64,000 nucleotides of DNA from Chryseobacterium herbae (GTDB lineage: Bacteria > Bacteroidota > Bacteroidia > Flavobacteriales > Weeksellaceae), in NCBI RefSeq assembly GCF_025154075.1, contig NZ_JAOAMU010000006.1, positions 186,001-250,000 of the forward strand. The letters are read 5' to 3'. The notes beneath the pieces were generated by a model that had not been told where the DNA came from, ran no database searches, and worked only from the letters and a program-made list of their open reading frames with translations. Shown one piece after another: positions 32,230-40,324 of the stretch; within the stretch, counting starts at the first letter, position 1; every line of letters begins with the position of its first letter. The translations under genes were made by a program, and so were the position numbers.

Positions 32230-33306
32230 TTAAGGAATCAATCTTTCCGCCTTCAGTTTTTCAAACAGTTCCTTGAAAGAATCTTCTGTATTCTGATACG
32301 CTGTAAATCCAAGTTTTCTGCTTTTAGCCATATCACACATCACTTCCAAAGGTCTTCCAAGATCGAGATCGGTATGCCATGCAGAAGCCAGTCTGTCGAG
32401 ATTATTTTCTTTCAAACCATATTTTTCTGCTATTTCTTTCCAGGTTTTGCCTTCCGTACTCAATGTATTTTCAAGCGGTCTTACTGTTCCGTCAAAATCT
32501 TCTGCTTCAATACCAAACCAGTCTGCGAGCCTTTTCCAAAGCCATTTCCATCGGAATACATCTCCGTTTACAATATTGAAAGCCTGATTTCTTGCAGATT
32601 CTGTAGTAGAAGCCCAGACAAGTTGTTTGGCTAAGATTCTGGCATCCGTCACGTCAGAAACACCATTCCATTGCTCTGCAGAACCCGGCCATATCATTTT
32701 CTGTCCTTTTTCTTTGCAGATACTGGCATACGCCGCAAGAGTAGTTCCCATATTCATCAGATTGCCCACTGCATAACCGATCACAGTATGGGGCCTGTGA
32801 ATACTCCACGTAAATCCGTCTCTTTCCGAAGCTTTATACACCTCGTCTTCTTGCGCATAATAAAAATTGGGGAGAGGAAGTCGCGGATGTTCTTCTCTGA
32901 CCGGAGTTTCAGGAAGTTTTCCTTCTTTGGCATATGCTTCAAAAGGTCCTAAATAATGTTTCAGACCTGTCACCAAAGCCACATGTTTTACCGATTTTTT
33001 CGGAGCCAAAACATCCAGTAGATTCCTTACCAATGCACTGTTCACACGGATGTTTTCTTCTTCCGTATCGTTTCGCATCCATGTTGTGAAATACACATGA
33101 GTAGGTGAGATCCCATCCAGTGCTTTATTTAAGCTGTCGATATCCAGAAGATCAGCTTTTACCGGAATCAGTTCCGGAATGTTGTTATTTGTATTTCTGG
33201 AAAGTCCATAAACCGTCCATCCCTGTGAAATAAGCTCTTCAGCAAGATTGCTGCCAGTAATTCCTGTCGCACCGACTACCAGTACTATGTTTTTTGTATT
33301 GTCCAT
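32230..33306 (-). CDS. SDR family oxidoreductase, PRISE (progesterone 5-beta-reductase-like) type
   Basis: 358 residues. Extended SDR fold with VVGATGITGSNLAEELISQGW for NADPH binding and the PRISE signatures VYFTTWMR, HVALVTGLKHYLGPFEAY and NFYYAQED, whose Tyr is the catalytic residue in place of the usual Tyr-x-x-x-Lys. These enzymes reduce activated C=C bonds of enones. A Crp/Fnr gene lies just upstream on the same strand (84-base gap) and may control it. Confidence 0.9.
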   Translation of the reverse strand: MDNTKNIVLVVGATGITGSNLAEELISQGWTVYGLSRNTNNNIPELIPVKADLLDIDSLNKALDGISPTHVYFTTWMRNDTEEENIRVNSALVRNLLDVLAPKKSVKHVALVTGLKHYLGPFEAYAKEGKLPETPVREEHPRLPLPNFYYAQEDEVYKASERDGFTWSIHRPHTVIGYAVGNLMNMGTTLAAYASICKEKGQKMIWPGSAEQWNGVSDVTDARILAKQLVWASTTESARNQAFNIVNGDVFRWKWLWKRLADWFGIEAEDFDGTVRPLENTLSTEGKTWKEIAEKYGLKENNLDRLASAWHTDLDLGRPLEVMCDMAKSRKLGFTAYQNTEDSFKELFEKLKAERLIP

Positions 33307-33389
33307 TTCTGTAAAATTTCTTTTACAAAATTATGAACAGGAGAAGGATGAAACACTTGACTTGCGTCATGCATTAGTGTTGATCCAGA

Positions 33390-33971
33390 TCAAGTATTCA
33401 GGGACCATTTTTTTCGTATCCTGCTTACAGTTTCGGGAGCAAGGCCTAAATAAGAAGCGATAAGATTATGGGGAACCCTTTTGATGATGTCCGGACTTCT
33501 TTGAGCAAAATGCATGTATTTTTCTTCTGCTGTAAAGCTGTTGGAAACCATCAATCTGTAATCTTTTGTGACCAGACTGTTTTGATACAAAATCCTGAAA
33601 TAACGGTCCATGACGGGAATCTCCAGCATCAATCTTTCATAATTTTCCAATGTAATCATCAATACTTCGGTTTCTTCTACAGCATCGATATTCAAAACTG
33701 CTTTTTCCTGATGAATAAAGCTGTTAAAATCAGAGATCCACCATCCTTCGAATGCAAACATATTGATCCGTTCGTTTCCTTTTTCATCCAACACATAGGA
33801 TTTAAGCAAGCCTTTACTGACGAATGAAAGACATTTGCAAATATCATTTTCCTGTAACAGATATTGCTTTTTACGTAATTTTTTGAACGTAAAAAAAGAT
33901 GGAATCTTATGGCTCTGTTCTTCAGAAAGCTCAACTTTGTTTTGGATATGGGAAAGCAGGATGTCAAACAT
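33390..33971 (-). CDS. Crp/Fnr family transcriptional regulator
   Basis: 193 residues: cNMP-binding-like roll (about 25-120, LLQENDICKCLSFVSKGLLKSYVLDEKGNERINMFAFEGWWISDFNSF) and C-terminal HTH (LIASYLGLAPETVSRIRKKW). It is similar in style to the regulator at 933-1526 (the xxISD block and LIASYLG recognition region). An FNR-like sequence overlaps its stop codon, but no proper promoter follows. The PRISE reductase gene downstream is its likely partner. Confidence 0.9.
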   Translation of the reverse strand: MFDILLSHIQNKVELSEEQSHKIPSFFTFKKLRKKQYLLQENDICKCLSFVSKGLLKSYVLDEKGNERINMFAFEGWWISDFNSFIHQEKAVLNIDAVEETEVLMITLENYERLMLEIPVMDRYFRILYQNSLVTKDYRLMVSNSFTAEEKYMHFAQRSPDIIKRVPHNLIASYLGLAPETVSRIRKKWSLNT

Positions 33972-34019
33972 CAGGAAAATATTTAGTCAAAAATACTACT
34001 TTCAAAGCAGTTTGCCATT

Positions 34020-34478
34020 TCATTTTTCAAAATCATAGAAATTGATTCCCACTTCTTCATTCTTCACTTTTACAACTCTTGTATCTAACGGATAGAAAAT
34101 AAATTCACCTGCACCACGAATCTTTGCGTCCAGAAGATGCCCTGCCAAAGCGGTATAATCCTCTCTTCCCAAAGTAATATGCATATGAAGCATCGGTTTC
34201 CCATCGATCTCGGAAACATTTCCGGAAATATTGGTCATTTCCATCTGCTCATGAAAAGTTTTATCGACATACTTTTTATCGGAAGGTTTAAAAAATCGAA
34301 GGGTGGCTTCGCTGACAGCACCAATACCTGTGATTTCTCCGGCCTGTATATTCTGGCTTTTAACAAAATCAGTCAAAGCCTCAACTATACTTGATTGGTC
34401 TTTGATACTGACAATATAAATTGGCCCTGTTTTTCTTGCAGACCAGTGAGTTCCTTTGAAATTTTGTGTATCCATCAT
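34020..34478 (-). CDS. PPC/DUF296 domain protein (PD1-like)
   Basis: 152 residues covering one PPC domain: SIVEALTDFVKSQNIQAGEITGIGAVSEATLRFF, then GKPMLHMHITLGREDYTALAGHLLDAKIRGAGEFIFYPL. The HMHITLG motif with paired histidines can bind metal. Bacterial PPC proteins form trimers; the family is linked to DNA-binding AT-hook proteins in plants, but bacterial function is unclear. It follows an oxidoreductase gene on the same strand with a 45-base gap. Confidence 0.88.
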   Translation of the reverse strand: MMDTQNFKGTHWSARKTGPIYIVSIKDQSSIVEALTDFVKSQNIQAGEITGIGAVSEATLRFFKPSDKKYVDKTFHEQMEMTNISGNVSEIDGKPMLHMHITLGREDYTALAGHLLDAKIRGAGEFIFYPLDTRVVKVKNEEVGINFYDFEK

Positions 34479-34523
34479 GTTTACCGTTAAATGTTATTTC
34501 TGAGATCAAGAACATTTCGTGTT

Positions 34524-35369
34524 TTATTTTTTCAGATAATTGATAATGCCAATCACATCATCTTTCCCGAAGCCTTTATCATGAGCTGCCTGATACGTTT
34601 CGCTTAAAACCTTTGATAGTGGAAAATCTGCACCTGCATTTTGAGCCAGGAGAATATCTTTCAACATCAGGTCCAAAGCAAAAGCAGGATCGTAATGATT
34701 ATTGATTAATAGAGGTGTTTTCACTTTTGTAGCACCGCTTCCGCTTGCACTTTCATTAATGATTTCTAACATCGAAGTGCGTTCAATCCCCAATTGATCT
34801 GCAAACAAAACGGTTTCTGCCAAACCCTGATAAATAGCGGAAAGGAAATAGTTGATCGACAGTTTTCCGGCAATTCCTTTTCCATTTTCGCCCAGATGTT
34901 TGACTGCTTTTCCAAGTTTTTCCAGATAAGGCATGGCTCTCTGAAGATCTTTTTCTTCACCACCAGCCATAATGATCAGCGTCCCTTCTGCAGCCGGCGT
35001 GGTACTTCCTGCTACCGGGGCATCAATGAATGATCCTTCCTTTATTTTAACAGCTCCGGAAATTTCACCGGTTGCTTGCGGAGAAATAGTACTCATATCG
35101 ATAAAGAGTTTTCCGCTGATATCTGATTTTAAAACTTCTTCATAAACCGCTTTTGCGGCACGATCATCGGTAAGCATAGTAAATATGATGTTGTTGTTCT
35201 GAACCAGCTCCGGAATTTGAGTATAAACGATTGATTTTTCTTTAAAACCTTCAGTTTTTTCAGGTGATCTGTTGTAAACTGAGAGCGGAAATCCAGCTTT
35301 TTCAAGGTTTTTAGCCATAGGATGGCCCATATTTCCTAATCCGATGAATCCTATTTTTTCTGTCTCCAT
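34524..35369 (-). CDS. NAD(P)-dependent oxidoreductase, 3-hydroxyisobutyrate dehydrogenase family
   Basis: About 281 residues. N-terminal Rossmann domain with IGFIGLGNMGHPMAKNLEKAG, FIDMSTISPQATGE and DAPVAGSTTPAAEGTL (substrate-binding DAPVSG block), followed by the helical domain with the conserved lysine in GIAGKLSINY. It should oxidise beta-hydroxyacids or reduce semialdehydes, as in the glyoxylate/succinic semialdehyde reductase group. A start 15 bases upstream is also open; METEKIGFIG is preferred. The PPC-domain gene follows. Confidence 0.9.
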   Translation of the reverse strand: METEKIGFIGLGNMGHPMAKNLEKAGFPLSVYNRSPEKTEGFKEKSIVYTQIPELVQNNNIIFTMLTDDRAAKAVYEEVLKSDISGKLFIDMSTISPQATGEISGAVKIKEGSFIDAPVAGSTTPAAEGTLIIMAGGEEKDLQRAMPYLEKLGKAVKHLGENGKGIAGKLSINYFLSAIYQGLAETVLFADQLGIERTSMLEIINESASGSGATKVKTPLLINNHYDPAFALDLMLKDILLAQNAGADFPLSKVLSETYQAAHDKGFGKDDVIGIINYLKK

Positions 35370-35621
35370 ATTGTATGTGTTCAATTATTATTAAGTACAG
35401 CTTCTTTAGTAAGTAAGCCAAAAGAATGTTAGTGAGAAATTTACAGTACAGAATAAAGATCTGATAGTGTAAACCTGTTCTGTTTGCATCAAAAAACCGA
35501 CCAAAATCAACCACAGATAGTAAGTTTTCATTCTATCTCCGATGTTTTATTTCTATAATTTTTTTCATGATAAACTTTTAAAACCGGGAAAACTTACGGA
35601 AATTTGCAGCAAATAAAATCA

Positions 35622-36254
35622 ATGAAGATCATAGACATCGAAAACTGGAACCGAAAAGAACATTTTGAATTTTTCTCCAAAATGGCAAGCCCCTACTTTG
35701 GCTTTACCACTGAAGTGGACTGTACAAAAGCTTATGCTTATGCAAAGGAAAACGGACATTCTTTTTTCGCAACCTATCTTCACCGGTCGATGGTGGCTGT
35801 CAATGCTGTAGATGAATTAAAATTGAGAATCGTAGATGGTCAGGTGGTTTTGTATGATGCTATTCACGCCGGAACTACGATTGGCAGAGCAGACGGTACT
35901 TTCGGTTTTGCATTTATCCCTTTTTCCAAAGATTTTAACGTGTTTAATGCAGTGATGCAGGAAGAAATAGCAGATGTACAGCGAACATCCGGGATCAGAA
36001 TGAATAATGGTGAACTTGGAAAAGATCTCATCAGACACTCAACCATTCCATGGAATTCTTTCAGCGCGCTGCTGCATCCTACCAGCTTTAATAATTCAGA
36101 ATCTGTCCCAAAGATCACATTCGGAAAGTTTAGCATTCGTGATGGTAAAAAGTACCTTCCGGTTTCTGTGGAAGCCCATCACGGACTGGCAGACGGATTG
36201 CATCTTGCGAAATATCTGGAGGAGTTTCAGAGACAGCTTGATGGAGAGGTGTAA
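35622..36254 (+). CDS. Chloramphenicol acetyltransferase-like (CATA family) protein
   Basis: About 210 residues. Resembles type A chloramphenicol acetyltransferases across its length: NRKEHFEFFSKMASPYFGFTTEVDCTKAY at the start, the catalytic His in VEAHHGLADGLHLAKYLEEFQ near the end (canonical HHAVCDGFH), and FGKFSIRDGKKYLPVS. The altered active-site surroundings mean resistance to chloramphenicol is not certain; many flavobacterial homologues act on unknown acceptors. The TTG 18 bases upstream is less likely than this ATG. Confidence 0.88.
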   Translation: MKIIDIENWNRKEHFEFFSKMASPYFGFTTEVDCTKAYAYAKENGHSFFATYLHRSMVAVNAVDELKLRIVDGQVVLYDAIHAGTTIGRADGTFGFAFIPFSKDFNVFNAVMQEEIADVQRTSGIRMNNGELGKDLIRHSTIPWNSFSALLHPTSFNNSESVPKITFGKFSIRDGKKYLPVSVEAHHGLADGLHLAKYLEEFQRQLDGEV

Positions 36255-36612
36255 GTTTATTTCGGGATACGGGTTTCGAGATTCAGGATGCTACCTGGAA
36301 TTTATATAGATGACCAATTTGTATTGGCACAAATTTTCCTTCTATGAAGGGGTGGATTTTTACCTAGCAAAAAGACGGGGTAGTTTTAAAATAGAAGATG
36401 AATGATAATTGATAAACGATAAGTTGTCTTACAGAACCTTCATACTCTAACTTCTAATCTCTAAAATCTAAAATCTAACTTCTTCTTTTACGGAAAACCG
36501 TAAGGCTTTTTTTTCAATTCTGAATATTTTTGAATCTATAATATTGCTATATTAGGAAGTTGATTTTACCATCAATACAAACTAATTAACCAATCAACTC
36601 AAATTATTTAAG
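36255..36612. other. Intergenic region before the Shango-like locus
   Basis: Contains TTCGGGATACGGGTTTCG (36261-36279, inverted copy of 23445-23462), a low-complexity TCTAAAATCTAA tract near 36450-36475, and a terminator (36488-36514). No gene was found. A clear promoter for the following operon was not identified. Confidence 0.6.
36488..36514 (+). terminator. Terminator upstream of the Shango-like locus
   Basis: TTACGG-AAAA-CCGTAA hairpin followed by GGC and eight T. It insulates the defence locus from the acetyltransferase gene. Confidence 0.75.
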
Positions 36613-37503
36613 ATGACGAATTTTGAAAATCCGGACTTACAGGTTGTGACGACCAAATCCAGAGCAGATAAAGCAATTAATTCATTAAAAGGCATTCTTC
36701 TGGGGATAATTTCAGATGATGTAATTGATGCCAGAGAAATGGAAGAACTCAGATTATGGGCCAAAGAGCATTATGATCTGGTCAACAGAAATCCGTTCAG
36801 GGAATTTATGCTTTTGATTGAAAATACGGCAACCAACGGAATACCAGCCAAAGAAGCCGTGGAAGATCTGTACTGGCTGTGTCAGAAATACGAACACGGC
36901 AGTATTTATTATAATGGAATCACATCTGATCTTCAGCTATTACAGGGGATTTTTCATGGAATTCTAGCGGATGGAATTTTAAATGACCATGAAATATTCA
37001 AACTTCACGAATGGCTTTCCGAAAATGAACATTTAAGTTCCTATTATCCTTATGATGAGATCAGAAGTCTGGTGTTGTCTATTGTTGCGGATAAAATCAT
37101 TGAAGAAGAAGAACGAACGATACTTACAGCTTTTATCAAACAGTTTGTAGAGCTGAAAAACTCTGATACAGCGGCTAAAATAGAAAGGGATACTGCGGAT
37201 GTAAATATTTCAGGAATCTGTGCGCTAGATCCCGAAATTATATTTGAAAACAAAACATTCTGTATTACAGGAATATTGAGCCGGGGAAATCGCAGTGAAC
37301 TGCAGAAAGCGATTCAGGACAAAGGTGGAATTGCTGTCAATACTATTTCTAAAAAAACGGATTATCTCATTATTGGCGACACCAATAATGCGTGCTGGAG
37401 TTATTCTTGTTATGGAAGAAAGGTAGAAAAAGCCTTGGATCTTAGAAAATCAGGACATACCATTGTCCTGGTTCATGAGTTTGATGTTTTTGATGCCATC
37501 TGA
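36613..37503 (+). CDS. TerB-like/BRCT domain protein, candidate accessory gene of a Shango-like system
   Basis: 296 residues. The N-terminal half has two similar helical repeats, residues 26-56 (KGILLGIISDDVIDAREMEE) and 111-141 (QGIFHGILADGILNDHEIFK), resembling the acidic helical repeats of TerB-like proteins. The C-terminal part (about 211-295) is a BRCT domain of the DNA-ligase type: ENKTFCITGILSRGNRSEL, DKGGIAVNTISKKTDYLIIGD, then an HEFDVFDAI end. BRCT domains bind DNA ends or phosphopeptides. It lies 45 bases before a TerB_C gene and is probably the first gene of a four-gene operon with an ATPase and a helicase. The function is inferred from this context. Confidence 0.8.
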   Translation: MTNFENPDLQVVTTKSRADKAINSLKGILLGIISDDVIDAREMEELRLWAKEHYDLVNRNPFREFMLLIENTATNGIPAKEAVEDLYWLCQKYEHGSIYYNGITSDLQLLQGIFHGILADGILNDHEIFKLHEWLSENEHLSSYYPYDEIRSLVLSIVADKIIEEEERTILTAFIKQFVELKNSDTAAKIERDTADVNISGICALDPEIIFENKTFCITGILSRGNRSELQKAIQDKGGIAVNTISKKTDYLIIGDTNNACWSYSCYGRKVEKALDLRKSGHTIVLVHEFDVFDAI

Positions 37504-37548
37504 AGAGAAAATTTATCCGAAAATATCACCTTAAATACGAATACAACT

Positions 37549-39015
37549 ATGCAGAATGAACATTATGATGACTCTATCATTGATGTGTCCGGAAGCGCGG
37601 ATATTCCAATAGATTTTGGAACGGCTTTACACGTGCAGGAACCTGCAGGTGAAAATATACAACAGCCTCAATATGATCCTGAAGGCTGGAAAATAGGAAA
37701 AAAATACCTCAGAAAACTCAGTTTAAATGATGAACAGGCTGCAATGCTGGACAGATTATGGTTTGCAGACAATGTTTTCAATGAAATTGAATACTGCAGA
37801 GTACAAATTTTAAAACAGTTTTTAAGAGCCATAAATTATCTCCAAACCGATTGTATTCCGGTCAATAAATCCTATACGACGGTTATTGAAGAACTGTCTG
37901 AAATCATTGTCTGCCTGCAATATAATTACAGAAAAGAAAGCCTTAATTACCGCTATACCTATGATGCGGTACAAACTGAAATTTTCAACCAAATATTAAA
38001 ATTATGCGAAAATAACGTCAGGGAAGTTTATGGAATTAAAAGAAAAATCAATACGGATTTTAACTATACCCATCCGGATATTCTGCACCAGTACAGCAGA
38101 AAGATCGTTTCAAAACTTGAGGCTTTTCTGATAGAAAACCAGCATCAGATTCTGGATGCAGATCACAGAACAAATATCATCCTGAATGAAAACAATACCG
38201 GCCGGTGGAAAGCAAAATTTGAAACCATTAAAGAAGATTTTTCCAATGCTCTTGCTTTTGAAAGGGAAGTCTTCAGGCTGGCGGATGTAAACATTAAAAA
38301 TCCTTCTCAGGACTTGATTTTTTTCGAAGCTTCAAAATTTGTATCAAAGCATGACAGGATCAGTGCTTTAAAGCTTTATCTCCATTATTTTGAAAAAGAT
38401 ATGAACTCTTCTCAATTTGACAGAAAACAGCTTACAAAAAACATTCAGAAGAGCCTGTTCTCTACAAATGAACAGCTTACAGATTTTGAAAAGATAGTCA
38501 ATGAGCTCATTACAACAAAGGATCTTAAAGCAGCCATTGAAAAAGCTTCTCAGCTGTATCTTCCAAAAAGAAAAAAAATCGTGATCGACAGAGATGCGGT
38601 TGAAAATGTACAAAGGCAGCATTCAGGAACTGTAGTTTTGCTGGAAGAATATCTCAGAGATGATGATGAGGAAGAAAATATAACTGAAAAACCAGCAGAG
38701 CCGGAAGAAGAGGACGAACTGACAATTAACATCACCCATCAGAATTCTGAAACCGAGACTCAGAAATATGTTGAACAACTGAATTTATCAGAAATCCAGC
38801 AGGAAATTTTAGACTTATTTGAAAAGCAGAGTTTTAATATTCCTCAAAGTGAAATGGCAACCTATTTACAGTCTAAAAACCTGTTTATGGGATCTACCAT
38901 CGATTCAATTAATGATCTCTGTTTTGAAATCCTAGACGATATCATTATTGAAGAAGAGGATGAATATTTTACAATTAATACTGATTATTATAAAAAACTT
39001 TTAAACAATGATTGA
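37549..39015 (+). CDS. TerB_C domain protein, SngA-like candidate
   Basis: 488 residues. The C-terminal 75 residues (LNLSEIQQEILDLFEKQ, STIDSINDLCFEILDDIIIEEEDEYFTINTDYY) match the TerB C-terminal domain (TerB_C). The middle is long and helical; around 395-430 lies a Glu/Asp-rich linker. There is no TerB_N module and no membrane segment. TerB-type proteins occur in anti-phage systems together with BrxD-like ATPases and Lhr-like helicases, notably Shango. The stop overlaps the ATPase start, so expression is coupled. Confidence 0.82.
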   Translation: MQNEHYDDSIIDVSGSADIPIDFGTALHVQEPAGENIQQPQYDPEGWKIGKKYLRKLSLNDEQAAMLDRLWFADNVFNEIEYCRVQILKQFLRAINYLQTDCIPVNKSYTTVIEELSEIIVCLQYNYRKESLNYRYTYDAVQTEIFNQILKLCENNVREVYGIKRKINTDFNYTHPDILHQYSRKIVSKLEAFLIENQHQILDADHRTNIILNENNTGRWKAKFETIKEDFSNALAFEREVFRLADVNIKNPSQDLIFFEASKFVSKHDRISALKLYLHYFEKDMNSSQFDRKQLTKNIQKSLFSTNEQLTDFEKIVNELITTKDLKAAIEKASQLYLPKRKKIVIDRDAVENVQRQHSGTVVLLEEYLRDDDEEENITEKPAEPEEEDELTINITHQNSETETQKYVEQLNLSEIQQEILDLFEKQSFNIPQSEMATYLQSKNLFMGSTIDSINDLCFEILDDIIIEEEDEYFTINTDYYKKLLNND

Positions 39016-40324
39016 CAATATTAAACCCAAAGAAGCTACTTCTATTATCAACTCACTGGTGAGCGGAGTAGTCCCAAAAATAGGGGTGCAGCATATAACC
39101 GTTGGAAGATCGGAAGAGATTAATGCATTTATAAGTTCTCTGGATGATGTGAAAAACGGTCACAGCATGGCGAAATTCTGGATCGGTGATTTTGGAAGCG
39201 GAAAATCATTTATGCTTCATTTACTGAACACCGTTGCCCTGAAACAGAAATTCGTTGTTTCCAATGCAGATTTTACTCCGGACAACCGACTGTATTCCAA
39301 CGACGGAAAAAGTGTAATTTTATATTCTGCGATTATGGACAATATTGCGATCCAGACCAAGCCGGAAGGGGGTGCATTACAGACTTTACTGGAGAAATGG
39401 ATTGAGCAGGTGATTACGAAAACAGCCGAAGAAAACCATATTTCACTGTCGGAAATCAGAAACGATCAATACTTGGGTTTGATCCAGAATTCTATTATGA
39501 AAACGGTGAATGAAATCACGGAAGTCGGCGGTTTCGATTTCGGTTCTGTGATCGTTAAATACTACGAAGGTTACATCAAAGGAGATGAATTGCTTCGCAG
39601 AAATGCCCTGAAATGGCTCAAAGGCGAATATAAAACCAAAACGGAAGCAAGACAGGACCTGGGTGTCAGAGAAATCATCAATGATTCTAATTTTTATGAT
39701 ATGCTTAAGAATTTCTGTAAATTCTTTGTAAGCATGGGCTACAGTGGGTTTATGATTAATCTGGATGAAGCCATCAACCTCTACAAAATCTCTACGGCAG
39801 CGGCTCGGGAAAAGAATTACGAGAAAATTTTATCCATTTACAACGACTGTTTTCAGGGGAAAATATCGAATCTCTTCATCAATTTTGCAGGAACAAAAGA
39901 ATTTCTGGAAAACGAAAGGAGAGGACTGTTCAGCTATCAGGCTTTAAAATCCAGGCTGGAAACCAATAAATTTGAAACACTTGAGATCAGAGATTTTGCC
40001 CAGCCGGTGATCAAATTAACGCCATTGGACCACAATGAAATCTTTGTTTTGCTGAAGAAATTGAAGCTGATCTTTGATCTTAATTATAAAACGGAACTGA
40101 ATATCACCGATGATGAAATCTTCACTTTCATGGAAGAAATGTTCAACAAACCGGGAGCTTCGGAATTTCTGACTCCCAGAGAAGTCATCAGGGATTTTCT
40201 GAATATTCTGAACATTATCCGACAGAATCCGGCGGTGGACAAGAAGCAGCTTTTCGGAGAAATTGAGATTTCAGACGAAAGACCGAACGATTTGGTTCTC
40301 TTAGACAACATTGAGGAAATATGA
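39008..40324 (+). CDS. BrxD-like P-loop ATP-binding protein (DUF2791), SngB-like candidate
   Basis: 438 residues. The N-terminus (SIINSLVSGVVPKIGVQHITVGR) is characteristic of the BrxD/DUF2791 ATPases. Walker A is GDFGSGKSF (Lys66) and Walker B is FMINLDEA (Asp253-Glu254); a sensor-like FINFAGT follows. Such AAA-type ATPases pair with Lhr-like helicases in BREX (BrxD with BrxHI) and in Shango. BREX itself is excluded here because no BrxC, PglX or PglZ gene is present. It overlaps both neighbours by a few bases. Confidence 0.88.
   Translation: MIDNIKPKEATSIINSLVSGVVPKIGVQHITVGRSEEINAFISSLDDVKNGHSMAKFWIGDFGSGKSFMLHLLNTVALKQKFVVSNADFTPDNRLYSNDGKSVILYSAIMDNIAIQTKPEGGALQTLLEKWIEQVITKTAEENHISLSEIRNDQYLGLIQNSIMKTVNEITEVGGFDFGSVIVKYYEGYIKGDELLRRNALKWLKGEYKTKTEARQDLGVREIINDSNFYDMLKNFCKFFVSMGYSGFMINLDEAINLYKISTAAAREKNYEKILSIYNDCFQGKISNLFINFAGTKEFLENERRGLFSYQALKSRLETNKFETLEIRDFAQPVIKLTPLDHNEIFVLLKKLKLIFDLNYKTELNITDDEIFTFMEEMFNKPGASEFLTPREVIRDFLNILNIIRQNPAVDKKQLFGEIEISDERPNDLVLLDNIEEI

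Noticed and set aside
33380..33393. TTGATCCAGATCAA, an exact match to the FNR consensus
   Set aside because: It overlaps the stop codon of a Crp/Fnr gene and no -7 box lies at the 23-24 base spacing seen at the other three sites, so it may be chance.
35622..36254. Chloramphenicol resistance gene on a mobile element
   Set aside because: The family match is good, but there is no insertion sequence or integrase nearby and the active-site surroundings differ from classical CatA; it looks chromosomal.
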